From positions 186,001-250,000 of the forward strand of contig NZ_WBKI01000004.1 of NCBI RefSeq assembly GCF_008830365.1: a stretch of 64,000 nt of DNA. The letters are read 5' to 3'. Shown here piece by piece: positions 52,102 through 60,349 of the stretch (position 1 is its first letter; each line of letters opens with the position of its first letter). Source of the DNA: Serratia proteamaculans. GTDB lineage: Bacteria; Pseudomonadota; Gammaproteobacteria; Enterobacterales; Enterobacteriaceae. Under the pieces are notes generated by a model that ran no database searches, was not told the DNA's origin, and saw nothing but the letters and a program-made list of their open reading frames with translations. The translations under genes and the position numbers were made by a program.

Positions 52102-52194
52102 GCCGGCCGGTTGCGCAATACGTTTTGCAGCTATTACAGACGTCTGTGGTAATATCTGCGCCACTAAAATTTTGTACTTTTTTGGAGTTATCGG

Positions 52195-53625
52195 ATGAAA
52201 GTTACACTGCCTGATTTTCGCCGCGCCGGGGTATTGGTGGTGGGTGACGTCATGTTGGATCGCTATTGGTATGGGCCGACCAGCCGCATTTCACCGGAAG
52301 CGCCGGTGCCGGTGGTCAAGGTTGAAACCATTGAAGAGCGTCCTGGCGGTGCGGCTAACGTGGCGATGAACATTGCTTCGCTGGGCGCTAATTCACGCCT
52401 GGTGGGCCTGACCGGTATTGATGATGCCGCGCGGGCGCTGAGTGCCAAGCTGAACGAAGTGAACGTGCGCTGTGATTTTGTCTCGGTGCCGACGCATCCG
52501 ACCATCACCAAGCTGCGCGTGCTGTCGCGTAATCAGCAGTTGATCCGTCTCGATTTCGAAGAAGGCTTCTCTAACGTCGATCCACAGCCGTTACTGGAGC
52601 GCATTCAACAGGCGCTGCCACAGATTGGCGCACTGGTGCTGTCCGACTACGCCAAAGGCGCGCTGAGCCAGGTACAGAGCATGATCCAATTGGCACGGGC
52701 TGCCAAGGTGCCGGTGCTGATCGACCCTAAAGGATCGGATTTCGAGCGTTATCGTGGCGCAACGCTGCTGACGCCAAACTTGTCCGAATTCGAAGCGGTG
52801 GTAGGTCACTGTAAAGACGAAGCCGAACTGGTTGAACGCGGCATGAAGTTGGTCGCGGACTTTGAGCTTTCTGCCCTGTTGGTTACCCGTTCCGAACACG
52901 GCATGACGCTGCTGCAGCCGGGGATTGCGCCACTGCATCTGCCAACTCTGGCGCAGGAAGTGTTCGACGTTACCGGTGCCGGCGATACGGTTATCGGCGT
53001 GTTGGCCGCGGCACTGGCTGCCGGTAACACGCTGGAAGAGTCCTGTTTCCTGGCCAATGCCGCCGCCGGTGTGGTGGTAGGCAAGCTGGGCACCTCGACC
53101 GTTTCACCGATCGAGCTGGAAAACGCGGTACGCGGCCGGGCCGAAACAGGCTTTGGCGTGATGACCGAAGCCCAGTTGAAAACTGCTGTGGCGCAAGCCC
53201 GTCAGCGCGGTGAAAAAGTGGTGATGACCAACGGCATCTTCGACATTCTGCATGCCGGTCACGTCTCTTATCTGGCCAATGCCCGCAAGCTGGGCGATCG
53301 CCTGATTGTGGCGGTGAACAGCGATGCTTCCACTAAACGTCTGAAAGGCGAAACCCGTCCGGTCAACGCGCTGGAAAACCGCATGATCGTGCTGGGTGCG
53401 CTGGAAGCAGTGGACTGGGTAGTGCCGTTTGAAGAAGACACGCCACAGCGCCTGATCGCCGACATCCTGCCGGATCTGCTGGTGAAAGGCGGCGATTACA
53501 AGCCTGAAGACATCGCCGGCAGCACCGAGGTGTGGGCCAACGGCGGTGATGTCAAAGTGTTGAACTTTGAAGACGGTTTGTCGACCACCAACATCATCAA
53601 GGCAATCAAAGACGGGCGTGGTTAA
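52195..53625 (+). CDS. hldE: Bifunctional heptose-7-phosphate kinase/heptose-1-phosphate adenylyltransferase HldE
   Basis: HldE supplies ADP-heptose for the lipopolysaccharide inner core. The 476-residue fusion has an N-terminal ribokinase-like domain ([15 protein letters not shown]; anion-hole motif [10 protein letters not shown] near residue 262) and a C-terminal nucleotidyltransferase with the HxGH motif, His353 and His356, in [20 protein letters not shown] site precedes the start. Order glnE-hldE is conserved with E. coli. Confidence 0.96.
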
Positions 53626-53640
53626 CATTTTATTTTTAGC

Positions 53641-53760
53641 CTAAATAATTCGAGTTATATCAAGGCGGCAATCGAGGGAGACCGATGAACTTACATGAGT
53701 AAGTGATTCGGGTGAGTAAGAGCGGCCAACGCGGATACAGCTTGGAGTATGAGGGATAAA
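53641..53760 (+). repeat. ERIC element between hldE and the YjeH-type gene
   Basis: A diverged ERIC copy of about 120 bases. It aligns along its length with the copy at 23150-23272 read on the minus strand: TCGAG, AAGGCGGCAA, a central ACTTACATGAGTAAGTGA stem, GGGTGAG, GCGGCCAACGCG and a TTGGAGTATGAGGG end. It stops about 14 bases before the GTG start of the downstream gene. Confidence 0.75.
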
Positions 53761-53773
53761 ACGGCGGTGGGCG

Positions 53774-55027
53774 GTGAGTGGACTAAAGCAAGAGCTAAGT
53801 TTGGCGCAGGGCGTTGGGCTATTGTCCACTTCACTGCTGGGTACCGGGGTGTTTGCCGTTCCGGCCCTGGCAGCACAGGTGGCGCAGGGCGATAGCCTGT
53901 GGGCCTGGCCGGTGCTGATTATCCTGGTCTTCCCGATCGCCATCGCCTTTGCCGCTTTAGGCCGTTACTTCCCCAGCGCCGCTGGCGCAGCACACTTCGT
54001 CGGGCTGGCCTTTGGCCCGCGCATGGCGAAAGTGACCGGCTGGCTGTTTTTGTCGGTGATCCCGGTTGGGCTGCCGGCTGCGTTGCAGATTGCCGCCGGT
54101 TTTTGGCAGGCCACTTTCGGCTGGAGCGCCAATGGCCTGCTGTTGGTGCAGATCGCCACGCTGGTGGTGATTTGGTTTTTAGGCACGCGCAGCGCAGGTT
54201 CCAGCGCCAATATTCAAACGCTAATCGCTATTCTGGTGGTGGCACTGGTGGCCGCTATCTGGTGGCGAGGCGACATCTCACTGACCCAAATTTCCTGGCC
54301 GGCCATCGACGAAATCTCCCCGCCCAATCTGTTCCACGCGTTGGCAGTGATGTTCTGGTGCTTTGTGGGGTTGGAGGCGTTTGCCCATTTGGCGACCGAG
54401 TTCCGTAACCCTGAACGCGATTTCCCGCGTGCGCTGTTGTTTGGCATGTTGGTCGCCGGGGCAGTGTACTGGGGTTGTACCGTAGCGGTGCTGCATTTCC
54501 ATGCCTACGGTGAGCATCAGGCGGCGGCAGCTTCGTTGCCGGGTATCGTGGTGCAACTGTTTGGTCAGCATGCGCTGTGGGTAGCCTGCATTATTGGCTA
54601 TCTGGCCTGCTTCGCCAGCGTGAATATCTATACCCAAAGCTTCGCTCGGCTGGTGTGGTCGCAGGCGCAGGATCGTCCGTCCAGCGCGTTGGCCAAGCTG
54701 TCTGCCGGACAGGCCCCAGTCAATGCATTAAGCGCAGTAGTGGGGAGTTGCTTGCTGTTCACTTTGCTGATTTATACGCTGAAGCTACCGCTGGATACGC
54801 TGCTGGTGTATGCCAATGGCATCTTCGTGTTGATCTACCTGCTGTGCATGCTGGCGGGTTGCCGAATTTTGCACGGACGTTCGCGGTTAATGGCGGCGAC
54901 AGGACTGGTGCTGTGTGTGTTGCTGATGGTAATTATTGGCTGGAAAAGTCTGTATGCGCTGGCAATGTTCGCGCTGATTTGGCTGGTGTTGCGGCTTAAG
55001 GCGCAGGCGGCGTTCAAACCGCAATAA
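53774..55027 (+). CDS. yjeH: YjeH-type L-methionine/branched-chain amino acid exporter
   Basis: A 417-residue APC-superfamily membrane protein with about 12 segments, closely matching E. coli YjeH (MSGLKQEL, SLLGTGVFAVPALAA, FLSVIPVGLPAALQIAAGF). YjeH exports methionine, leucine, isoleucine and valine. The start is a GTG that directly follows an ERIC element; G-rich sequence supplies only a loose ribosome-binding site. In E. coli the gene is far from hldE, so its place here is lineage-specific. Confidence 0.88.
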   Translation: MSGLKQELSLAQGVGLLSTSLLGTGVFAVPALAAQVAQGDSLWAWPVLIILVFPIAIAFAALGRYFPSAAGAAHFVGLAFGPRMAKVTGWLFLSVIPVGLPAALQIAAGFWQATFGWSANGLLLVQIATLVVIWFLGTRSAGSSANIQTLIAILVVALVAAIWWRGDISLTQISWPAIDEISPPNLFHALAVMFWCFVGLEAFAHLATEFRNPERDFPRALLFGMLVAGAVYWGCTVAVLHFHAYGEHQAAAASLPGIVVQLFGQHALWVACIIGYLACFASVNIYTQSFARLVWSQAQDRPSSALAKLSAGQAPVNALSAVVGSCLLFTLLIYTLKLPLDTLLVYANGIFVLIYLLCMLAGCRILHGRSRLMAATGLVLCVLLMVIIGWKSLYALAMFALIWLVLRLKAQAAFKPQ

Positions 55028-55048
55028 GGGCGCGGTGCCGCGCCCTTA
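55025..55048. terminator. Hairpin between converging yjeH and ubiK
   Basis: TAAGGGCGCGG and CCGCGCCCTTA form an 11-bp perfect stem with a two-base centre; the first bases are the yjeH stop codon. T tracts are poor, so termination is likely but not certain. Confidence 0.55.
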
Positions 55049-55056
55049 ACGGTAAC

Positions 55057-55335
55057 TTATTCGGCGTCTGGCTGTTGCGCAGCAGGCGTGGCGTTCAGCT
55101 TGCTTTCCAGCTCACTCATACGCTGTTCCAGCAATGCCAGTTTTTCGCGGGTGCGCAGCAGCACCTGGGTCTGCACGTCGAACTCTTCGCGGTTGACCAA
55201 ATCCAGGCGGGTGAGCTGTGACTGCAACACCTGACGGATTTTCTTCTCAACGTCTTCCCCGAATTCACGCACACCTTTAGGCATGGACTCATGCACCTGA
55301 CGTGCGATCTGTTCAATTTTTTTCGGGTCAATCAT
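55057..55335 (-). CDS. ubiK: Ubiquinone biosynthesis accessory factor UbiK
   Basis: A 92-residue BMFP-family protein that helps organise aerobic ubiquinone synthesis with UbiJ at the membrane. The N-terminal amphipathic half ([19 protein letters not shown]) is followed by a trimeric coiled coil ([19 protein letters not shown]) and a flexible acidic tail. Divergent from ribB, as E. coli yqiC is from ribB. Confidence 0.93.
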   Translation of the reverse strand: MIDPKKIEQIARQVHESMPKGVREFGEDVEKKIRQVLQSQLTRLDLVNREEFDVQTQVLLRTREKLALLEQRMSELESKLNATPAAQQPDAE

Positions 55336-55445
55336 GGCGTTTCCCTTTCAGAGTTTATTAGCTGTCGCCTAGTGTAATGCGAGTTGCTCGCCGGATAAAC
55401 TATTAACCGCATTCCATGGCACTGGCCGAATTGTGCTTTTGCCAA

Positions 55446-55474
55446 TTGCCCTGATTAATCATTAGCGTTATAGT
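55446..55474 (+). promoter_or_regulatory. Promoter of ribB
   Basis: TTGCCC (55446-55451) and TATAGT (55469-55474) are spaced by 17 bases and lie about a dozen bases upstream of the FMN riboswitch. Confidence 0.65.
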
Positions 55475-55485
55475 CGAGAAGCTTA

Positions 55486-55642
55486 TTCTCAGGGCGGGGT
55501 GCAAGTCCCCACCGGCGGTAAATCACCTTTTACGGTGAAAGCCCGCGAGCGCTCAGCCAGTTTCTTGCAGTTTGGTTAGAGGTCAGCAGATCCGGTGTAA
55601 TTCCGGGGCCGACGGTTATAGTCCGGATGGGAGAGAGTAACG
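55486..55642 (+). promoter_or_regulatory. FMN riboswitch (RFN element) of ribB
   Basis: The leader has all conserved blocks of the RFN element: TTCTCAGGGCGGGGTGCAAG at the 5' side, CCCCACCGGCGGTAAAT, AAGCCCGCGAGCG, GGTCAGCAGATCCGGTG, and CCGACGGTTATAGTCCGGAT near the 3' side. FMN binding represses ribB. It is the only element likely to control riboflavin synthesis in this window. Confidence 0.95.
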
Positions 55643-55680
55643 GTATCTGCCGGGTTTGCGCCCGCTTGCGTTATTTTTTT
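55638..55680 (+). terminator. Terminator behind the FMN riboswitch
   Basis: TAACG pairs with CGTTA, enclosing CGGG/CCCG, and a run of seven T follows at 55674-55680. It overlaps the last bases of the riboswitch and lies before the ribB ribosome-binding site, a setting for premature termination. Confidence 0.65.
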
Positions 55681-55752
55681 AGCTATTGCTAGCTACTCCT
55701 CAAGATCGCCCTGGTTCTGGTAATCCATAATTTTCTAATGAGGTTTTTTACC

Positions 55753-56406
55753 ATGAATCAGACCCTACTTTCAGATTTCGGCACGCCGGTAGAACGCGTA
55801 GAACGCGCTCTTGAAGCATTGCGCAGTGGGCGCGGTGTGATGGTGCTCGATGATGAAAATCGTGAAAACGAAGGTGATATGATCTTCGCCGCAGAAACCA
55901 TGACCGTTGAGCAGATGGCGCTGACCATTCGCCACGGTAGCGGTATTGTGTGCCTGTGTCTCACCGAAGAACGCCGTCAGCAGCTTGAGCTGCCGATGAT
56001 GGTGACTCACAACTCCAGCCAGTTCCAGACCGCCTTCACCGTGACTATCGAAGCGGCGCAGGGGGTGACGACCGGTGTTTCCGCATCCGATCGTCTGACC
56101 ACCATTCGTGCGGCAATTGCCGATAACGCCAAGCCGAGCGATTTGAACCGCCCTGGCCACGTGTTCCCACTGCGTGCGCAGCCGGGTGGCGTGCTGAGCC
56201 GTCGTGGCCATACCGAAGCGACGATCGATCTGGTATCAATGGCCGGTTTCAAACCTGCCGGCGTGCTGTGTGAACTGACCAACGATGACGGCAGCATGGC
56301 GCATGCGCCAGAAGTGATCCTGTTCGCCAAACAGCATGACATGCACGTGCTGACCATCGAAGATCTGGTGGCTTACCGTCAGGCGCAGGAGCAGAAAGCC
56401 AGCTGA
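55753..56406 (+). CDS. ribB: 3,4-dihydroxy-2-butanone-4-phosphate synthase RibB
   Basis: RibB turns ribulose-5-phosphate into the four-carbon riboflavin precursor. The 217-residue protein equals E. coli RibB in length, with the acidic metal-binding loop [13 protein letters not shown] near residues 35-45, the [10 protein letters not shown] loop and [10 protein letters not shown] carrying the second metal ligand. ATG 55753 gives the conserved MNQTLLS; an ATG five codons earlier is possible but not conserved. Confidence 0.96.
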   Translation: MNQTLLSDFGTPVERVERALEALRSGRGVMVLDDENRENEGDMIFAAETMTVEQMALTIRHGSGIVCLCLTEERRQQLELPMMVTHNSSQFQTAFTVTIEAAQGVTTGVSASDRLTTIRAAIADNAKPSDLNRPGHVFPLRAQPGGVLSRRGHTEATIDLVSMAGFKPAGVLCELTNDDGSMAHAPEVILFAKQHDMHVLTIEDLVAYRQAQEQKAS

Positions 56407-56431
56407 TATCAGACTGATTTTCTGAACATAA

Positions 56432-56458
56432 AAAAGCCGCATATGCGGCTTTTTTTAT
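56432..56458. terminator. Bidirectional terminator between ribB and the phosphatase
   Basis: AGCCGCAT and ATGCGGCT form a symmetrical hairpin flanked by A5 and T7, so it works for both converging transcripts. Confidence 0.87.
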
Positions 56459-56477
56459 GGGGCTGAGCAGGGGGAAA

Positions 56478-58010
56478 TTATCGTTTGGGTAGCCGCTCGC
56501 CGATGCGGCTGGCGTAATTCATCACGTGGAACGTGTAGTTCTCTTCAACCGTGCCTTGGAACAGATGCGCCCAGGGGCCGATGGCATAGATGCCGAGATC
56601 TTCACCGCCGTGGGTTTCACTTTTCAATGGCACCAGCGCCGGCTGGATAAAGTCGGGCGCGGTGGTCTGCTCCATGGTCAGCATCGGGCGCTCCGTCAGC
56701 GGAATGGCGCCGCCGGGGCCGTTGGCGAAACCGACGGTGGTGTAAGGTTTGCCGTCACTGCCCAGCATGGGTTTACCGTCGACGCCCAGAGAAATCCCGA
56801 GGATCGGATTGCCGCGTTTGGCGTAGCCGGCAATGGTTAGCGTATGGCTGTGATCGCCGGTCACAATTACCAGCGTATCGTCCACATTGACCTTGCTGAT
56901 GATGGTTTTCACCGCCTCGTTAAGCGCGACAGCGTCAGTCAGGGTGCGGTAGGCGTTACCGTTGTGGCTGCCGTGATCGATACGTCCGCCTTCAATCAGC
57001 AGCAGGTAGCCCTCGGGGTTCTTGCTCAGGATATCGATGGCCTTGCCGGCCATTTCCGCCAGTGAGGGCTCACCCGCCGCATCTTGTCGCCGATCGTGTT
57101 CGAAATTCATGTGCGAAGGCTCAAACAGCGCCAGCACATGATCGACATTGGCGGGATCGAGCTTATCGAACTGCGCCTGATTCCACACATAGCTGCCGCG
57201 TGCGCCATAGCGTTTAAGCCAGGCCTGCGTCAGATCCCGGCCATCCTTCCTGGCCCCGCGTTGGTCGGGATATTCAGGGTCGGTTGCGCTGTTGGGGAGG
57301 AAGTTGGCGCGCCCGCCGCCCATAGCGACGTTGAGGCCGTTGCCATATTTCATTTCCACCAGTTGGCTGGCGATATCGCGGCAGCCGGCCGCCAGGGCGC
57401 CTGCCGGCATTTTGGCATCGGATTCCCAGTCGCGGTTGGCGATATGCGCGTAGGTGGCGCCCGGGGTGGCATGGGTGATTGTGGCGGTGGTGACCGCACC
57501 GGTAGACATTCCCAGCGTAGCGGCCATTTCCCACAGCGTGGTCACCGCTTTGGTTTTTTGGTCCTCACAGCTGTTGAGGGTTGCGGTATGGTTCAGCCCC
57601 ATCAGGTCATTGACGGTTTTAACGCCGGTGGTCATCGCTACCGCGCTCGGCGCGGAGTCGGTGATCTGAGCGTTGGCGGAGTAGGTCTTGGCGACCGCCA
57701 GATAGGGGAAGGCCTCCCACGCCAGCACGTTGGATTCGCCGTCAACTCCGCGCTGCTGCCCTTCAAAAATGCGTGCGGCGGTAACGGTTGAAAAACCCAT
57801 GCCGTCACCGACCACCAGGATGACGTTTTTTGCCTGACGGGTATTATTTTGCTGCGCCAGTATGCGCTGCAGCTGGCCCTGAGCCTGGGTGAAATAAGGA
57901 TCGTCCCGCTGCACCAGCTGCGCTTCCTCCTCTGCGTTTGCGGTTGCCATCCACGCGATGAGCAGGGGGATTGAAAGAGTCAGGCGGGTTGCCAGAGTGG
58001 ATCTGAACAT
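56478..58010 (-). CDS. Secreted alkaline phosphatase
   Basis: A 510-residue periplasmic phosphatase of the PhoA superfamily. Signal peptide residues 1-26 (ending TANA). Metal ligand Asp69 is in VVGDGMG, the nucleophile is Ser119 in ITDSAPSAV, and the remaining zinc/magnesium ligands sit in LIEGGRIDHGSHNG, VTGDHSHT and SETHGGED, so all catalytic residues are present. It is longer than E. coli PhoA (471), and the nucleophile context is DSAPSAV rather than DSAASAT, closer to the alkaline phosphatases of other Serratia-like enterics. ATG 58010 follows a perfect GGAGG. Gene symbol withheld because orthology to phoA is uncertain. Confidence 0.88.
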   Translation of the reverse strand: MFRSTLATRLTLSIPLLIAWMATANAEEEAQLVQRDDPYFTQAQGQLQRILAQQNNTRQAKNVILVVGDGMGFSTVTAARIFEGQQRGVDGESNVLAWEAFPYLAVAKTYSANAQITDSAPSAVAMTTGVKTVNDLMGLNHTATLNSCEDQKTKAVTTLWEMAATLGMSTGAVTTATITHATPGATYAHIANRDWESDAKMPAGALAAGCRDIASQLVEMKYGNGLNVAMGGGRANFLPNSATDPEYPDQRGARKDGRDLTQAWLKRYGARGSYVWNQAQFDKLDPANVDHVLALFEPSHMNFEHDRRQDAAGEPSLAEMAGKAIDILSKNPEGYLLLIEGGRIDHGSHNGNAYRTLTDAVALNEAVKTIISKVNVDDTLVIVTGDHSHTLTIAGYAKRGNPILGISLGVDGKPMLGSDGKPYTTVGFANGPGGAIPLTERPMLTMEQTTAPDFIQPALVPLKSETHGGEDLGIYAIGPWAHLFQGTVEENYTFHVMNYASRIGERLPKR

Positions 58011-58311
58011 ATATTCCTCCTTGGTTATGCTGTATTTCCCGTGTTGCCGAATGTCGCCGGCAGCGACGCTCATTGTAGGTTTTACGTTCGCAAATAATAC
58101 GAAAATTGTTCATAAATCAGACGCACGTAGCAGTAATGCCTTGATATTCATAAAGGTTATGGAATGTGTTTGAAGTATATTCCTTGGGCGATCGCCTGGC
58201 GTTAGCCATTCAAATTTATTGAATATCATCATCACCGTTATCCGGCTGTGTCGGCGTGGCAAAGGGCGTAATCTAATCGCCATACCGCAGATGATTAACC
58301 AAGGATCCTGT
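58011..58311. promoter_or_regulatory. Phosphatase-ygiD divergent gap
   Basis: These 301 bases separate divergent genes and contain no gene. I looked for a Pho box (two CTGTCAT-like direct repeats) upstream of the phosphatase and saw no good match. Confidence 0.3.
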
Positions 58312-59094
58312 ATGAACACCTCTCGTATGCCAGCACTTTTTCTTGGCCACGGTAGTCCGATGAACGCGCTGGAAGAAAACCGCTACACCCAGGCATGGCG
58401 TACGTTGGGTGAAACCTTGCCACGTCCGAAGGCTATCGTTGCCGTTTCCGCTCACTGGTATACCCGTGGCACTGCGGTTACTGCGATGGAAAAACCGAAA
58501 ACCATCCATGACTTTGGAGGGTTCCCACAGGCGCTGTTTGATACCCAGTATCCGGCACCCGGTTCACCTGAACTGGCAGCACAGATCCAGCAGGTGCTGG
58601 CGCCGATCAACGTCAAGGCCGACGTCAGTGAGTGGGGACTGGATCACGGCACCTGGGGCGTATTGATCAAAATGTATCCCGAGGCGGACATTCCGGTCGT
58701 ACAGCTCAGTATCGACGGTACCCAACCGGCGGAATATCACTATGACCTGGGCCGCAAGCTGGCGGAGCTGCGCGATCAGGGGATCATGATCGTTGCCAGC
58801 GGTAACGTGGTGCATAACCTGCGGATGGTGAAATGGCAGGGTGACGCCACCCCTTATCCATGGGCAACGTCGTTTGATAAGTTCGTGCGGGATAATCTGA
58901 ATTATCAAGGCAATAACCACCCGCTGGTGAACTTTATGCAACATGAAGGCGCTGCGCTGTCGAACCCGACGCCGGAGCACTACCTGCCGCTGCTGTACGT
59001 GCTCGGCGGTTGGGACGGTGAGGAGGCGATAACCGTGCCGGTGGATGGTATTGAGATGAGCTCATTGAGCATGCTGTCAGTGCAGATCGGCTAG
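58312..59094 (+). CDS. ygiD: 4,5-DOPA-type extradiol dioxygenase YgiD
   Basis: A 260-residue LigB-superfamily zinc-dependent dioxygenase. Metal-site histidines lie in LFLGHGSPMN near residue 13 and VSAHWYTRG near residue 45; the WGLDHGTWGVLIKMYP segment carries further active-site residues. E. coli YgiD opens L-DOPA to betalamic-acid precursors in vitro; the natural substrate is unknown. ATG 58312 follows AAGGAT and aligns with the conserved SRMPALFLGHGSP; the longer frame is not conserved. Confidence 0.9.
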   Translation: MNTSRMPALFLGHGSPMNALEENRYTQAWRTLGETLPRPKAIVAVSAHWYTRGTAVTAMEKPKTIHDFGGFPQALFDTQYPAPGSPELAAQIQQVLAPINVKADVSEWGLDHGTWGVLIKMYPEADIPVVQLSIDGTQPAEYHYDLGRKLAELRDQGIMIVASGNVVHNLRMVKWQGDATPYPWATSFDKFVRDNLNYQGNNHPLVNFMQHEGAALSNPTPEHYLPLLYVLGGWDGEEAITVPVDGIEMSSLSMLSVQIG

Positions 59095-59097
59095 ATC

Positions 59098-59125
59098 ATT
59101 CACGCCAGCTCAGGCTGGCGTGAAT
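59098..59125. terminator. Perfect 12-bp hairpin spanning the regulator stop codon
   Basis: ATTCACGCCAGC (59098-59109) and GCTGGCGTGAAT (59114-59125) pair perfectly around TCAG, which holds the stop codon of the LacI-type gene. On the plus strand it is followed by TTTATCTG, so it may terminate ygiD; it also covers the last codons of the converging regulator. Confidence 0.6.
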
Positions 59126-60135
59126 TTATCTGCAAAACCGCAGGACTCGCGGATCACCAGAGAAGGCGGCAGGATTATACGTTTTGGCGGCTCATCATTG
59201 CCCTGAATACGGCTATACAACAGTTCCCCGGCTTTACGGCCAATCTCGCGCGAGGCCACCGACACGGTAGTCAAACCCGGCTGTACCAGTGAGGCTTCGG
59301 TAATATCATCAAAACCAATTAACGCAAAATCTTTGCCAATCTGACGGTCGAGTTTGCGCAATGTCTGCATTACCCCCAACGCGACGATGTCCTGATAGCA
59401 CAGGGCTGCAGTGATTTCCGGGTGGGCCCTTAGTAACTGTTCTGCTGCCTTGGCACCGGAGCTCTGGCTGGCCTCGCTGTCCACAATCCATTCCCCTTTA
59501 ACCATAATCCCGTGTTCCAGCAGCTTGCTGGTGTAGCCTCCCAGCCGCTGTGCGCGCGTGGTGGAACTGATGGAGCCGCCGATAAAGGCGATATGGCGAT
59601 GGCCAAGATCCAGCAGATGCTGAGTCGCCAATTGGGTGCCCAGGAAGTTGTCGGTGCCGACGAAGTCAAAATGCGCATCGGCCACCGGCCGAACCACCAT
59701 AATGGCCGGTATCTTGCGGCGCTTCAGCGTTTCAAAAAACAGAGTGGGAGTTTGCCGGGCGGCGCACAGCACCATGCCGCTGGTATTGTTCTGTAGCAGG
59801 GAGTCGACAAATTTTTGCTGCCTGTCGGCAGACTCTTCGCTGTTGGCCAGAAACAGCATCAACTGGTGACGCTCCATTTCCTGGCTCAACCCGGCGGTCA
59901 TCTCCGCATAAAACGGATTGGTGATGTCGTGCAGTAACAGGCCGACCTGGTTGCTGCTGCGATTGCGCAGGTTAGCGGCGGTCTGATTGTAGACATAACC
60001 CAGTTCATCAATGGCACTCAGTACCCGCTTACGGGTGGCGTCCGATATGCGGCCACGGTTGCGCAATACCATCGATACCGTGGCGGTGGAGACTTTTGCG
60101 TGTGCGGCGACGTCCGCCAAAGTTATCGTGCTCAT
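59110..60135 (-). CDS. LacI-family transcriptional regulator
   Basis: A 341-residue LacI-type regulator. Residues 1-60 are the helix-turn-helix and hinge (TLADVAAHAKVSTATVSMVL, then LRNRSSNQVG), followed by the periplasmic-binding-like sugar domain with GLLLHDITNPFYAEMTAGL. It resembles E. coli MalI in general layout but not closely enough to name. GGAG precedes the start. It is divergent from the isomerase-PTS genes, and the 214-base gap carries operator-like palindromes, so it very likely represses that operon in the absence of its sugar or sugar phosphate. Confidence 0.87.
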   Translation of the reverse strand: MSTITLADVAAHAKVSTATVSMVLRNRGRISDATRKRVLSAIDELGYVYNQTAANLRNRSSNQVGLLLHDITNPFYAEMTAGLSQEMERHQLMLFLANSEESADRQQKFVDSLLQNNTSGMVLCAARQTPTLFFETLKRRKIPAIMVVRPVADAHFDFVGTDNFLGTQLATQHLLDLGHRHIAFIGGSISSTTRAQRLGGYTSKLLEHGIMVKGEWIVDSEASQSSGAKAAEQLLRAHPEITAALCYQDIVALGVMQTLRKLDRQIGKDFALIGFDDITEASLVQPGLTTVSVASREIGRKAGELLYSRIQGNDEPPKRIILPPSLVIRESCGFADKFTPA

Positions 60136-60170
60136 TTTATCTCCTGTCGATGCCGACGGTTATAGCAAGG

Positions 60171-60313
60171 TATAACGATTAACCTAATTTCGTAAAATTC
60201 CGGCAATAAATCGTGATTCACGTCACGAAAGTACGGTTTTTTATGGGGTTATTATCGATTGTAAGAGGTTAATCCCGTTAACCAGCCTGTTTGTTAGGAG
60301 GTTAATCGATTAA
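60171..60313. promoter_or_regulatory. Operator cluster between the LacI-type regulator and PTS operon
   Basis: Palindromes with a central CG or C-rich centre, as LacI-family operators have: TTAATCGATTAA at 60302-60313 (perfect), GGTTAATCCCGTTAACC at 60267-60283, and partial copies TTATCGATT near 60252 and AACGATTAACC near 60175. Their repetition in one short gap supports regulator binding at several sites. Confidence 0.55.
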
Positions 60314-60349
60314 TCTTTTTCTATGTATCCAGCTCATAGGCAGAAGAAT

